Part shown: one piece after another, positions 8,751 through 17,868 of the stretch
How the letters are laid out: the number at the start of each line of letters is the position of its first letter
Position numbering within the stretch: the stretch's first letter is position 1
Source: Maribacter sedimenticola
GTDB lineage: Bacteria; Bacteroidota; Bacteroidia; Flavobacteriales; Flavobacteriaceae
Assembly (NCBI RefSeq): GCF_900188415.1
Contig: NZ_FZNV01000002.1
Location: 415,339 to 479,338 of the forward strand
DNA: 64,000 nucleotides
Reading direction: 5' to 3'
Notes under the pieces: model-generated
Told to the model about the DNA's origin: nothing
The model's database searches: none
The model's input: the letters and a program-made list of their open reading frames with translations, nothing else
Translations under genes and position numbers: made by a program

Positions 8751-11700
8751 ATGAACGGACTTAAAAAATTAATATGGGTCATTTGTCTGGGCCTGGGCTC
8801 TACATTATGGGCCCAAGATCAACTCTCTGGGGTTGTGAATGATGAAACCGGTACTCCTATACCCGGTGTAAACATTATGGTAAAAGGAACCTCTAACGGA
8901 ACGGTAACTGATTTTGATGGAAATTATCAAATAAGGGTTTCTAAAGGAGAAACGTTGGTATTCAGTTATCTAGGTTTTAAGGGTCAAGAAATTATCTACC
9001 AGGATCAAACTACAATAGATGTAGTTCTTATGGAGGATACGGCAAAGCTAGATGAAGTCGTAGTCATTGGTTATGGGTCCGTTAAGAAAACAGATTTAAC
9101 GGGCGCTGTAGCATCTATCGGAGCAGAGGAATTAACGGAACAGCGCAGAACGGATTTGGGTCAGGCGGTTCGTGGAACGGTTGCCGGTGTAGATGTAAGG
9201 CGTTTAAATTCCAAGCCTGGTTCACCGTTATCCATTAGGGTAAGGGGTAATACGGTAATTACCAATAGTAACCAGGCAAATGCGGATGGGCAGAGTGATG
9301 ATGTTACGGCAGATTTATCCAGACCTTTATACGTGGTAGATGGGATATTCTTGGATAACATCAATATTTTAAATCCTGCGGATATTCAACAAATGGATAT
9401 TCTAAAAGATGCTTCGGCCACTGCTATTTATGGATCAAGGGGAGCTAACGGTGTTGTTATAATTACCACCAAGAACGGTATTGAAGGTAAAACACAATTT
9501 TCATATGACGCCTCTTTTGGGGTAAGTTCCGCGAGCAATTTGGTGGATATCATGTCCGGAGATGAATATATTGAATTTATAGATGATAATTTAAGGGCAC
9601 AGCAATGGAAGGCAGAATGGTTGAATAGTTCAACACCAGATCCTACCCCTGCAGATTTTGATAATTATACGATTAATAGAAGCCAATCATTCTTTGATAA
9701 TGGCGAAACGGACAATATTGCCAATAGAAATTATTTTGATTGGATAGACTATATTACCAGGACAGCGGTTCAGTCAAGCCATACAGTTTCTATGTCCGGA
9801 GGGCAAAATGGTTTGGTATACAGCAGTTCTATAGGTTACTTAAAAGATGAGGGTGTCGTAGGTAATGACCAGGCATATGAGCGGTATACCGCCTCAACTT
9901 CCTTGTCCAAAAAGATGAATCGTTTTACCATAGGTCTACGGGCATATCTCTCCTATTCAGAACAAGAAAAAGGAAGTAGGGAACTATTTAGAAGCGCCTA
10001 TAGATTGCCGGTTACCGCAGATCCTTTTGATGATAATGGTGAATTGATATTATATCCTGATAACGAGGACCAGCGATTCGTAAATCCGTATTATGAGGTA
10101 AACGGGGCATGGAAAAACAATCAAAGGATTTTAAATGTAATCTCTAATTTCTATGTTCAATATGAGCCTAGCGATTGGTTAAAGTTAAAAACTACGTTCT
10201 CCCCTAATTTATCATCTACCAGAAATGGTGAGCATAGGGGACTACTTACTAAATCTGCAAGAAACGATCCCTCCAGGACCAGGGCTTATTATGGGGTAGA
10301 TTTAAGGAACTCATATACATGGGATAATACGGCCGATTTTAATTTTGACATTACGGACAAGCAGAAACTGGGTGCAACATTAATCACTTCTGTATATTAC
10401 AACCAATTGGAAGGAAATAATATAGAAACCAGGAATGTTCCGGATTTTCACGGTTTTTATAATACAAGCGCCGGTACGGATGTTAGGCAATATAGTTCTT
10501 ATTATGAAAAGGAAACCACGGCTTCTGTGGCAGGACGTATAAATTACAATGTCAATGATAAGTACTTGTTCACTTTTACAGGTAGATATGATGGAGCCTC
10601 TAAACTTGCCGAAGGTAACAAATGGAACTTCTTTCCATCCGCTGCTTTTGCATGGCGTGCCAGTGAAGAGCAATTTTTACAGAATGCAGATTGGTTGACC
10701 AACTTAAAATTCAGGATCAGTTATGGTAAATCCGGAAACTACAATACGGTATCGCCCTATAGATCGTTCGCTTTCTTGAACAATAGCAATTATCTATTTG
10801 GTGATGATCTAACGAACGGAAATATTGTAAACGGTCTTTCAAATCCGGAATTGACATGGGAAGTTTCAGACGAGGTGAACTTAGGTGTAGATTTTGGTAT
10901 GCTGAACAACAGGGTTAATTTTTCGTTGGAATTATATGACAAGACCACGGAAGGTGCCATATTTTCAAGAAACTTGTTGAATGTTACCGGATTTAGCAGT
11001 GCGGTAGGGAATTTTGGTTCTATGAACAATAGAGGTATAGAATTTACCTTGAATACCAAGAATATACAGACAGAGGATTTTAGCTGGAATACCAGTTTAA
11101 ATTTTGCCAAGAACAAAAATGAGATTTTGAAGTTGGAAGGAGATTTGGACTTACAAGTATTTGGTAGGCATAGTGCCTTAATAGTGGGCCAGCCATCAGA
11201 TGCTATATATTCTTATGAAAAGGATGGTATTTGGCAAATAGACGAAGCAGCTGAGGCCGCAGTATATAATGCAGTACCAGGGGAACATAAATATGTTGAC
11301 CAGAATAATGATGGTATACTTGATGCCGCCAATGATAAGGTCGTAATTGGGACTACGGCACCTGATTGGACGGGGGGTATGACCAATAATTTTAAATACA
11401 AGAATTTGGATATGTCAGTGATGATGTATACAAGACAAGGTGTTTTTGGCCATTCGGAATTTCATCAACATCATGATACCAATGGCGAAACGAGGTTTAG
11501 TAAGATAGATGCTGCCTATTGGACACCTGATTCACCAAATGCAGAAAACCCGTTACCGGGAATAGGCCCAACACAAGGTGAATACTTTTTTGAGGATATG
11601 TCTTTTGTTAAAATTGGAAATATTGGTCTAGGCTATAGTTTTCCTGCAACCTTGTTGGATAAATTTCATATGACCAGCGCAAGGTTGTCCATAGATGTTC

Positions 11701-11819
11701 AAAATCCTTTTACGTTCACGGATTTTCAAGGACCCGATCCAGAAACAGGTTTACAGAATTCATATGATATGAGTTTTCAGACCAGGACTACCTTAATTGG
11801 TTTAAAAGTAGCATTCTAA
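8751..11819 (+). CDS. SusC-type TonB-dependent outer-membrane glycan transporter
   Basis: This outer-membrane transporter imports oligosaccharides using TonB energy, with its SusD partner acting as a lid. At 1022 residues it has the family size. After a signal peptide ending in WAQ comes a carboxypeptidase-regulatory-like domain (GTPIPGVNIMVKGTSNGTVTD, about residues 35-100). The SusC TonB-box region (KLDEVVVIGYGSVKKTDLTG) and the plug follow, with VDGIFLDNINILNPADIQ and DILKDASATAIYGSRGANG. The rest is beta-barrel, ending in the typical terminal Phe (LKVAF). susD begins 17 bases after the stop. The lyase-like, GH92 and GH28 genes downstream suggest an acidic plant or algal polysaccharide as cargo. 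Confidence 0.95.
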   Translation: MNGLKKLIWVICLGLGSTLWAQDQLSGVVNDETGTPIPGVNIMVKGTSNGTVTDFDGNYQIRVSKGETLVFSYLGFKGQEIIYQDQTTIDVVLMEDTAKLDEVVVIGYGSVKKTDLTGAVASIGAEELTEQRRTDLGQAVRGTVAGVDVRRLNSKPGSPLSIRVRGNTVITNSNQANADGQSDDVTADLSRPLYVVDGIFLDNINILNPADIQQMDILKDASATAIYGSRGANGVVIITTKNGIEGKTQFSYDASFGVSSASNLVDIMSGDEYIEFIDDNLRAQQWKAEWLNSSTPDPTPADFDNYTINRSQSFFDNGETDNIANRNYFDWIDYITRTAVQSSHTVSMSGGQNGLVYSSSIGYLKDEGVVGNDQAYERYTASTSLSKKMNRFTIGLRAYLSYSEQEKGSRELFRSAYRLPVTADPFDDNGELILYPDNEDQRFVNPYYEVNGAWKNNQRILNVISNFYVQYEPSDWLKLKTTFSPNLSSTRNGEHRGLLTKSARNDPSRTRAYYGVDLRNSYTWDNTADFNFDITDKQKLGATLITSVYYNQLEGNNIETRNVPDFHGFYNTSAGTDVRQYSSYYEKETTASVAGRINYNVNDKYLFTFTGRYDGASKLAEGNKWNFFPSAAFAWRASEEQFLQNADWLTNLKFRISYGKSGNYNTVSPYRSFAFLNNSNYLFGDDLTNGNIVNGLSNPELTWEVSDEVNLGVDFGMLNNRVNFSLELYDKTTEGAIFSRNLLNVTGFSSAVGNFGSMNNRGIEFTLNTKNIQTEDFSWNTSLNFAKNKNEILKLEGDLDLQVFGRHSALIVGQPSDAIYSYEKDGIWQIDEAAEAAVYNAVPGEHKYVDQNNDGILDAANDKVVIGTTAPDWTGGMTNNFKYKNLDMSVMMYTRQGVFGHSEFHQHHDTNGETRFSKIDAAYWTPDSPNAENPLPGIGPTQGEYFFEDMSFVKIGNIGLGYSFPATLLDKFHMTSARLSIDVQNPFTFTDFQGPDPETGLQNSYDMSFQTRTTLIGLKVAF

Positions 11820-11836
11820 AAATAAAATTTAAGAAA

Positions 11837-13498
11837 ATGAATAGATATAAAAAAAATGTAGGGCGGTTGCTTATGCTTGCAGCTCTAGCTGTTACTGCCT
11901 ATTCTTGTAATAAATATATTGAAGAGGAAAATTTCTCTAATTTAACAGGGGAGGATTTTATAACGGAAGACAATGCAGATAGGCTGGTTGTTGGTGTATA
12001 TAACTCATTACGGGCCGTGTACAAAGGATATGATATCCATATGCTCGGTACGGATATATTTACCACCCAGGGCAATATAAATACAGATTTACACCCTTTA
12101 AACGTATATGTAAACATTAATAGTAGTACAGGGGAGTTTGCCAATGAGTGGCGAGATAATTATAATGTTATCAGTAAAGCCAATATTGCAATAAACCGAT
12201 ATACCAATGAAATAGAATGGACACCTTCTAATATTCCTGCAAGGGACAATGGTATTGCACAAGCTAGAACAATGCGTGCTATGGCTTATTTTAATCTGGT
12301 GCAACAGTTTGGTGGGGTAGTACTTACCTTAGAGGAAATCAATGAAATTAGTTCTGATTATGTCCGTGCTAGTGAGCAGGAAACATATGCACAAATAATT
12401 ACCGATTTAGAGGAGTCCATTCCAAATTTGGAGGATGTGCCCGCAACCGGCAGACTTTCAAAGAGAGCGGCACAGCATCTATTGGCAAAGGTATATTTGA
12501 CTAGGGCTTATACATCTTTTGGAGATAGTAATGATTTTAGTACGGCCGCAAGTTTGGCGGAAACTGCTATAGGTGGATATGATATCAGAACACAGAGTTA
12601 TGCTGAAGTTTTTGATTATGACAATCAGGTAAACGATGAAATCTTGTTTTCCATTCAATATGGTTCCGGAGGAGATTTTCAGGATAGAAACAACACCAAG
12701 CATTCAATCATAAGATTTGCAGTAAATGAATTACCGGGTATGAGCAGACAAAACCCATACGGTATAAGAGGTGGTGATGTTATGCCTACAGAATTTTTCT
12801 ATTCCCTTTTTGATGAAAACGATACCAGGGATGAGGCAACCTTTCATAGGGTGTTGTATACAGATACTGAGGATGCGGTAGGTACGGATAACATTGCGGT
12901 TGGTGATACCATCATCTATTTTCCAAAGCAGGCGATTTCAGAAGATGACCTATCGGATAAATTAAACAGATACTATGTGTATCAGCCAGATGAATATTAC
13001 TTTAATGATTCGCCGGAAAATGTGGCCGGAGTTAATTATCAGTATACGGATAATACAATCTTTGCAAATTTCCCGATATTCAAAAAATTTGAAGATGTTG
13101 GTTTTGATGAGCTTGAAGGTGGTTACCGGGATACTTTTGTATTTAGGATTGCAGAAACGCATTTAATTGCAGCAGAAGCTTATTTGGGAGCGGGAAGTCC
13201 TGCACAGGCGCTTTCCCATATCAATATTGTAAGGGAAAGAGCAACAGGAGAAGCGGATTTTTATGCTACCGTAACAATTGACGATATCTTAAATGAAAGA
13301 GCCTTGGAACTAGCCGGTGAAGCCAGTAGGTGGAACGATTTGAAAAGAACCGGAAAATTGCAGGAGCGTATTAATCAATACAACCCGCATGTAGTGGACC
13401 ATGGTTCATTTGATCCATCTGTTCATTTGTTAAGACCAATTCCGGCCACGGAAATTATTTTATCCAATAATAACATTGAGCAAAATCCTGGATATTAA
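11837..13498 (+). CDS. SusD/RagB-family glycan-binding lipoprotein
   Basis: This surface lipoprotein captures glycan for the SusC transporter next to it. The signal peptide ends in a lipobox (TAYSCNK, Cys at about residue 24). The SusD N-terminal TPR-like region is recognisable from AQARTMRAMAYFNLVQQFGG and LAKVYLTRAYTSFGD. The family C-terminal pattern includes RIAETHLIAAEAYLGAG, INIVRERATG, LNERALELAGEASRWNDLKRTG and LRPIPATEI. At 553 residues it is full length. A strong hairpin terminator lies 50 bases downstream, which may limit how much transcription continues into the enzyme genes. Confidence 0.95.
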   Translation: MNRYKKNVGRLLMLAALAVTAYSCNKYIEEENFSNLTGEDFITEDNADRLVVGVYNSLRAVYKGYDIHMLGTDIFTTQGNINTDLHPLNVYVNINSSTGEFANEWRDNYNVISKANIAINRYTNEIEWTPSNIPARDNGIAQARTMRAMAYFNLVQQFGGVVLTLEEINEISSDYVRASEQETYAQIITDLEESIPNLEDVPATGRLSKRAAQHLLAKVYLTRAYTSFGDSNDFSTAASLAETAIGGYDIRTQSYAEVFDYDNQVNDEILFSIQYGSGGDFQDRNNTKHSIIRFAVNELPGMSRQNPYGIRGGDVMPTEFFYSLFDENDTRDEATFHRVLYTDTEDAVGTDNIAVGDTIIYFPKQAISEDDLSDKLNRYYVYQPDEYYFNDSPENVAGVNYQYTDNTIFANFPIFKKFEDVGFDELEGGYRDTFVFRIAETHLIAAEAYLGAGSPAQALSHINIVRERATGEADFYATVTIDDILNERALELAGEASRWNDLKRTGKLQERINQYNPHVVDHGSFDPSVHLLRPIPATEIILSNNNIEQNPGY

Positions 13499-13547
13499 AA
13501 GCATACATGAAAATTTGTTAGTTGAGTGAGCAGTTTTTTGTTAGTTA

Positions 13548-13577
13548 GGGCGGACTGGTTTGTCCGCCCTTCTTCTA
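13548..13577 (+). terminator. hairpin terminator inside the polysaccharide locus
   Basis: An eight-base GC-rich perfect stem (GGGCGGAC with GTCCGCCC around TGGTTT) is followed by a T-rich stretch (TTCTTCT). It stands between susD and the enzyme genes, so it probably lowers transcription of the enzymes relative to SusC/SusD. Confidence 0.65.
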
Positions 13578-13707
13578 TTCATTTTTATAATACGTAAGAA
13601 ATTCACTAAAGACTACTATCAGCTTAGGATATTGAATGGTTCAGGGTCAATTAAGAGAATGAAATAGTACATTTAAAGGAAGAAATCATTTACCATTATA
13701 ACATACC

Positions 13708-15498
13708 ATGAAAAATAATATAAGTCGTGCACAATTTTTATCAGTGGGTAGCTTGGCCATGGCCGGATTATGGTATAGTCAAGGTATATGGGCAATGGGT
13801 ACAAAATTTGTAGATAAAAAAAGTGATAAGTTACTAATATCAAGATTTTTAGAGGCTAATGATCAAAGTGTCAAATCATTGTTAAATGAAGAGAAATTGT
13901 CCAGTTCAACAAGATTTTCTTCCTTTAGAAATGTTGCCAGGAATATATCCGTTATGGCAGCTTCTTTTTCCCATAAGGATTCAGACTTTTATCGGTCACA
14001 ACGCGTATTGGAAGCTTTGCAACTTTATGCTGATATTTTATTGAAAGGTCAATATGAAGATGGTACGTTGGATTCTGGAGGAAACCGGCAATCACCTCCG
14101 GATACGGCATTTGTATTGGAGCATGTATGTGGTGCAATGAGTGTTTTGAAAAAAGACAACTTCAAGAACACCAATATTTTGACAAAAAGCATAGAAAAAT
14201 TTATCTTAAATGCCGGGGAAGCAATGGTAACTGGTGGTGTACATACCCCAAACCATAGATGGGTGGTCTGTGCAGCTTTAGCGGGAATTTATGAACTTTA
14301 TCCTGACGAAAAATACGTCAATAGGATAGAGCAATGGTTGGCGGAAGGTGTTTATACCAATAATGATGGTCATTATCTTGAGCGTAGTGCCAATTATTCC
14401 GCCGTCATCAACAGGGCATTGATAACCATTGCAAAAACACTACAAAGGCCAGCGCTTCTAGATTCGGTTCTTAAAAACTTGATTACTTATTGCTATTATA
14501 CAGAGCCAAATGGTGATGTAGTCTCTATTGATTCTCGAAGGCAAGATCAATTACGACCTTCTACAATAACCAAGTTTTATGTGCAGTATAGATATATGGC
14601 TCTACGGACTAAAAATCCTTTACTGGTATATATGACGAAACAAATAGAAGGATTTGCTGATTTTGATTCGGTTATTCTTTCCCGTTCCTTGATAGAATTT
14701 ATGATTGAGCCAGAATTGGGGTATGAGTTGCCTAAATCCAATCTTATACTTGAGGAGTATGAAAAGATGTTTTCGTCGTCCCATTTGGTTAGGATAAAGA
14801 GAGGTAATATTACAATGGCCTTATTTGGTGGTATTGATAGGCCGTTGGAAATTGTATCGGGGAAATCATCGAACCCAAATTTTCTAACGTATCGTAAGGG
14901 AGCGGTGATATTAAAACACATGCGATTGTCAACATCATTCTTTAGAATGGGTTATTTTAGAAGCGAAGGAATTACAAAACAAGGAACATCCTATAAATTA
15001 CATGAAAAGAAAGAAGCCTATTATTACCAGCCTTTAGAAAAGCAGTATCATTTGTATAATGGGGATTATAAATTGTCAGAATCTCACGATAAAAGATTTT
15101 GGAACAAAATGGACTTTGATTCTAGGAAAAAGAGTAATGTTAAAACACAGGTTACGGACATAACATTAATTGAGCATAACGGAAAACTTAACATTGATAT
15201 CAAGGTAGATGGACCGCCCCATGTGGAAGTTACCTTAGAGATGTGTTTTGAAAAAGGGGGTACGTTAACCGGAACAACAACCTTGGATACCGATAAACAT
15301 TTACTTAAATCGGGTTTTGGAATGTATCAGGTAGGAGAGGATCAAATTACATTTGGGCCGGGGCTGTACATGCATGATCGGGTTTCTAGATTGGAAAGTG
15401 AACAATACGGATATCATAACGGAACACTACAAACAGATGGCGAATATGTATATATAACAGGTATTACACCTTTTGCCCATAGCTTAACCTTAAGTTAA
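13708..15498 (+). CDS. polysaccharide lyase-like (alpha/alpha toroid plus beta-sheet) secreted protein, family unassigned
   Basis: The protein has 596 residues and an N-terminal export signal (SRAQFLSVGSLAMAGLWYSQG) that resembles a Tat signal but has only one Arg. The first 330 or so residues are helical, with repeated segments suited to an alpha/alpha toroid (PPDTAFVLEHVCGAM, TPNHRWVVCAALAGIYEL, DGHYLERSANYSAVINRAL). The rest reads as beta-sheet. The layout is that of heparinase II/III-like and related lyases, where Asn, His, Tyr and Arg in the toroid cleft are catalytic. Here N/H in PNHRW and the Tyr in SANYSAV are candidates. I cannot place it in a numbered PL family. It lies between susD and GH92 and is likely to act on a uronic acid-containing glycan. 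Confidence 0.5.
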   Translation: MKNNISRAQFLSVGSLAMAGLWYSQGIWAMGTKFVDKKSDKLLISRFLEANDQSVKSLLNEEKLSSSTRFSSFRNVARNISVMAASFSHKDSDFYRSQRVLEALQLYADILLKGQYEDGTLDSGGNRQSPPDTAFVLEHVCGAMSVLKKDNFKNTNILTKSIEKFILNAGEAMVTGGVHTPNHRWVVCAALAGIYELYPDEKYVNRIEQWLAEGVYTNNDGHYLERSANYSAVINRALITIAKTLQRPALLDSVLKNLITYCYYTEPNGDVVSIDSRRQDQLRPSTITKFYVQYRYMALRTKNPLLVYMTKQIEGFADFDSVILSRSLIEFMIEPELGYELPKSNLILEEYEKMFSSSHLVRIKRGNITMALFGGIDRPLEIVSGKSSNPNFLTYRKGAVILKHMRLSTSFFRMGYFRSEGITKQGTSYKLHEKKEAYYYQPLEKQYHLYNGDYKLSESHDKRFWNKMDFDSRKKSNVKTQVTDITLIEHNGKLNIDIKVDGPPHVEVTLEMCFEKGGTLTGTTTLDTDKHLLKSGFGMYQVGEDQITFGPGLYMHDRVSRLESEQYGYHNGTLQTDGEYVYITGITPFAHSLTLS

Positions 15499-15552
15499 GG
15501 TTGAAGTAAAATCGATATAAAATTATAAGTAAGCAATCAATAAACCACACCA

Positions 15553-17862
15553 ATGGTCAACAAGAAAAAATCTTTATTCTGGGATAGTTTAAAATTGATA
15601 ATTCTAGCCTTGTGCCTTACCTCTTGCGAAAAGGATAAGAATGATATGGAAGTACAACTGGTAGATTTGGTATACCCACAATTGGATACTGAAAATTCAC
15701 GTTGGTTTTTCTTTTCATCTGCCAACAGGCCTTTTGGTATGGTAAACCTAAGTCCAGATACGGAAATTAATGGTGCTTGGGGTAGTGGTTATCGTTACAA
15801 AGTGGACACTATTAAAGGATTTAGCCATATACATGCATGGCAAATGTCCGGTCTTTCCGTTATGCCTATAAAAACCACAACAGAAAGGGATAGCACTATT
15901 TTTACTGATTTTTATTCAAGTTTTGACCATAATGAGGAAATTATATCACCGGGGTATCATTATTTGGAATTAGAGCGGTATGGTATCACAGCAGAATTGA
16001 CCAGTACAAAGAGGGTAGGTTTTCATAAATATACCTATGCTAAAGGAACTAAGTCACGATCGGTTCTATTGAATTTGAATACCGTATTGGGACCAAACGA
16101 AAATATTGATGGCACCCTGCAAAAAGATTCCAATATGGAACTTTCCGGGAGTTTTGTGATGACACCTACCAGAAGAAGGCCAAAACCGTTGACTACATAT
16201 TTTAAAATAAAGTTCAATACACCCATAGGTACTATTGAACAGGATGAGCAGACCAATAATTATATGGTGGTATTGAACGACACTGAAGATCCTGTGTTGA
16301 TGAAGGTTGGTATTTCATATACCTCTATCAATAATGCGGAGACCAATATAATTACGGAACTTCCCCATTGGGACTTTAGTAAAACTGTAAACGAGTCCAA
16401 GTTGGAATGGAATACAATGTTGTCCCGTATTCAGATAGAAGGGGGTTCCGATCAGGACCAACGAAGATTTTATACCGATCTGTGGCATGCCTTACAGGGA
16501 AGAAGGATTATTAGTGATGTCAATGGGGCGTATCCGGACAACACGGGCAAGGAGTTTAGAATAGGGCAATTACCCCTTAATGAGCAAGGAACTCCAAAGT
16601 TTAACCACTATAACTCGGATTCCTTTTGGGGTGCGCAATGGACGATAAATACCCTTTGGGGATTGGTATACCCTGATATTATGCATGAATTTAGCCAATC
16701 GTTAATGCAGTATTATAAAGATGGTGGGCTGGTACCAAGAGGACCATCTGGCGGCAACTATACCAATGTAATGACTGGCGCATCCTCAACACCCTTTATT
16801 GTATCTGCCATTCAAAAAGGAATTGTAAACGAACAATTGGATACCATTTATTCTGCTCTGAAAAAAAACCATATGCTTGGAGGAATCATGGGCAAAGCAG
16901 GTTATGAACATGATACGGATATAGGTGGAGGGCTAAAATATTATTTGGAGAAAGGCTATGTGCCTTGGCCTTTGCCAGAGGGTAAATTTGGTATTCATTT
17001 AGATGGATCTGGACAAACCTTGGAGTATGCCTATCAAGATTTTACCTTGGCTCAATTGGCCAAAAAAATTGGCAGGGAGGAAGATCGGCAATATTTTGAA
17101 AATCGTTCAAAGAATTACAAAAATGTATTCAATCCTGCTAGCGGATGGATGCAGGCTAGGAATGTGGAGGGGGAATGGTCAAAAGATTTTGATCCCTACG
17201 TATATGAAAACGGGTTTGTAGAATCTAATGCGGCCCAATCTACCTGGTTTGTTCCCCATGACATGGATGGCTTAAGTGCTTTAATGGGAGGAAAGGATAC
17301 TGCCGTTGAAAAATTAAACGCGCAATTTATAAAGGCAGAGGAATTGAATTTTACCTCGGGAAATTCCCATGAAAGTGAACTGCATCCGGAGTATAGAAGA
17401 ATTCCCGTAAACCTAGGTAATCAACCTTCTATACAGACCCCTTTTGCGTTCAATAAACTGGGTAGACCAGATTTAACGCAGTATTGGACCCGTAAGGTTG
17501 TTGAAAAAGCCTTTAGCGGACTAGCACCAAATACAGGATATAATGGCGATGAAGATCAGGGGTTAATGGGAAGCCTTAATGTATTATATAAAATAGGATT
17601 ATTTCAAATGAACGGAGGCACTGAGGAAAATCCTGAATACCAAATAGGGAGTCCTATCTTCAATAAAATTAGCATTAAACTTCATCCTGGATATTATCAA
17701 GGAGAAACATTTACCATACAGGCAAAGGACAACAATGCATCCAATATATATTCTGACATACCGGTATTCAATGGTACGGAATTGCCCAATTATAACATAC
17801 GGCATTCAGATATTGTAAAAGGAGGAGAATTGATATTGAATATGAAAAACAGTGCAAATTAA
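15553..17862 (+). CDS. GH92-family glycosidase (alpha-mannosidase family), general-acid position is Gln
   Basis: This is a lipoprotein (lipobox LTSC) of 769 residues with GH92 architecture: an N-terminal beta domain (GFSHIHAWQMSGLSVMP near residue 90) and an alpha/alpha toroid. The toroid carries SDSFWGAQWTINTLWGLVYP, QTLEYAYQDFTLAQLAKK, ESNAAQSTWFVPHDMDGL and NGDEDQGLMGSLNVLYKIG. GH92 enzymes are calcium-dependent inverting exo-alpha-mannosidases. In canonical members the acid is Glu in GNEPS; here it is Gln624 (GNQPS), while the base region DEDQG (666-670) is kept. An acid-less form is known in enzymes whose leaving group is a phosphate, so the linkage cut here may have a good leaving group or differ from plain mannose-mannose. 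It ends six bases before the GH28 start. Confidence 0.85.
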   Translation: MVNKKKSLFWDSLKLIILALCLTSCEKDKNDMEVQLVDLVYPQLDTENSRWFFFSSANRPFGMVNLSPDTEINGAWGSGYRYKVDTIKGFSHIHAWQMSGLSVMPIKTTTERDSTIFTDFYSSFDHNEEIISPGYHYLELERYGITAELTSTKRVGFHKYTYAKGTKSRSVLLNLNTVLGPNENIDGTLQKDSNMELSGSFVMTPTRRRPKPLTTYFKIKFNTPIGTIEQDEQTNNYMVVLNDTEDPVLMKVGISYTSINNAETNIITELPHWDFSKTVNESKLEWNTMLSRIQIEGGSDQDQRRFYTDLWHALQGRRIISDVNGAYPDNTGKEFRIGQLPLNEQGTPKFNHYNSDSFWGAQWTINTLWGLVYPDIMHEFSQSLMQYYKDGGLVPRGPSGGNYTNVMTGASSTPFIVSAIQKGIVNEQLDTIYSALKKNHMLGGIMGKAGYEHDTDIGGGLKYYLEKGYVPWPLPEGKFGIHLDGSGQTLEYAYQDFTLAQLAKKIGREEDRQYFENRSKNYKNVFNPASGWMQARNVEGEWSKDFDPYVYENGFVESNAAQSTWFVPHDMDGLSALMGGKDTAVEKLNAQFIKAEELNFTSGNSHESELHPEYRRIPVNLGNQPSIQTPFAFNKLGRPDLTQYWTRKVVEKAFSGLAPNTGYNGDEDQGLMGSLNVLYKIGLFQMNGGTEENPEYQIGSPIFNKISIKLHPGYYQGETFTIQAKDNNASNIYSDIPVFNGTELPNYNIRHSDIVKGGELILNMKNSAN

Positions 17863-17868
17863 ACAGGA

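Noticed and set aside
13708-13800. Twin-arginine (Tat) signal on the lyase-like protein
   Set aside because: The pattern SRAQFL has a single Arg, so Tat export is not supported; an ordinary signal is equally possible.
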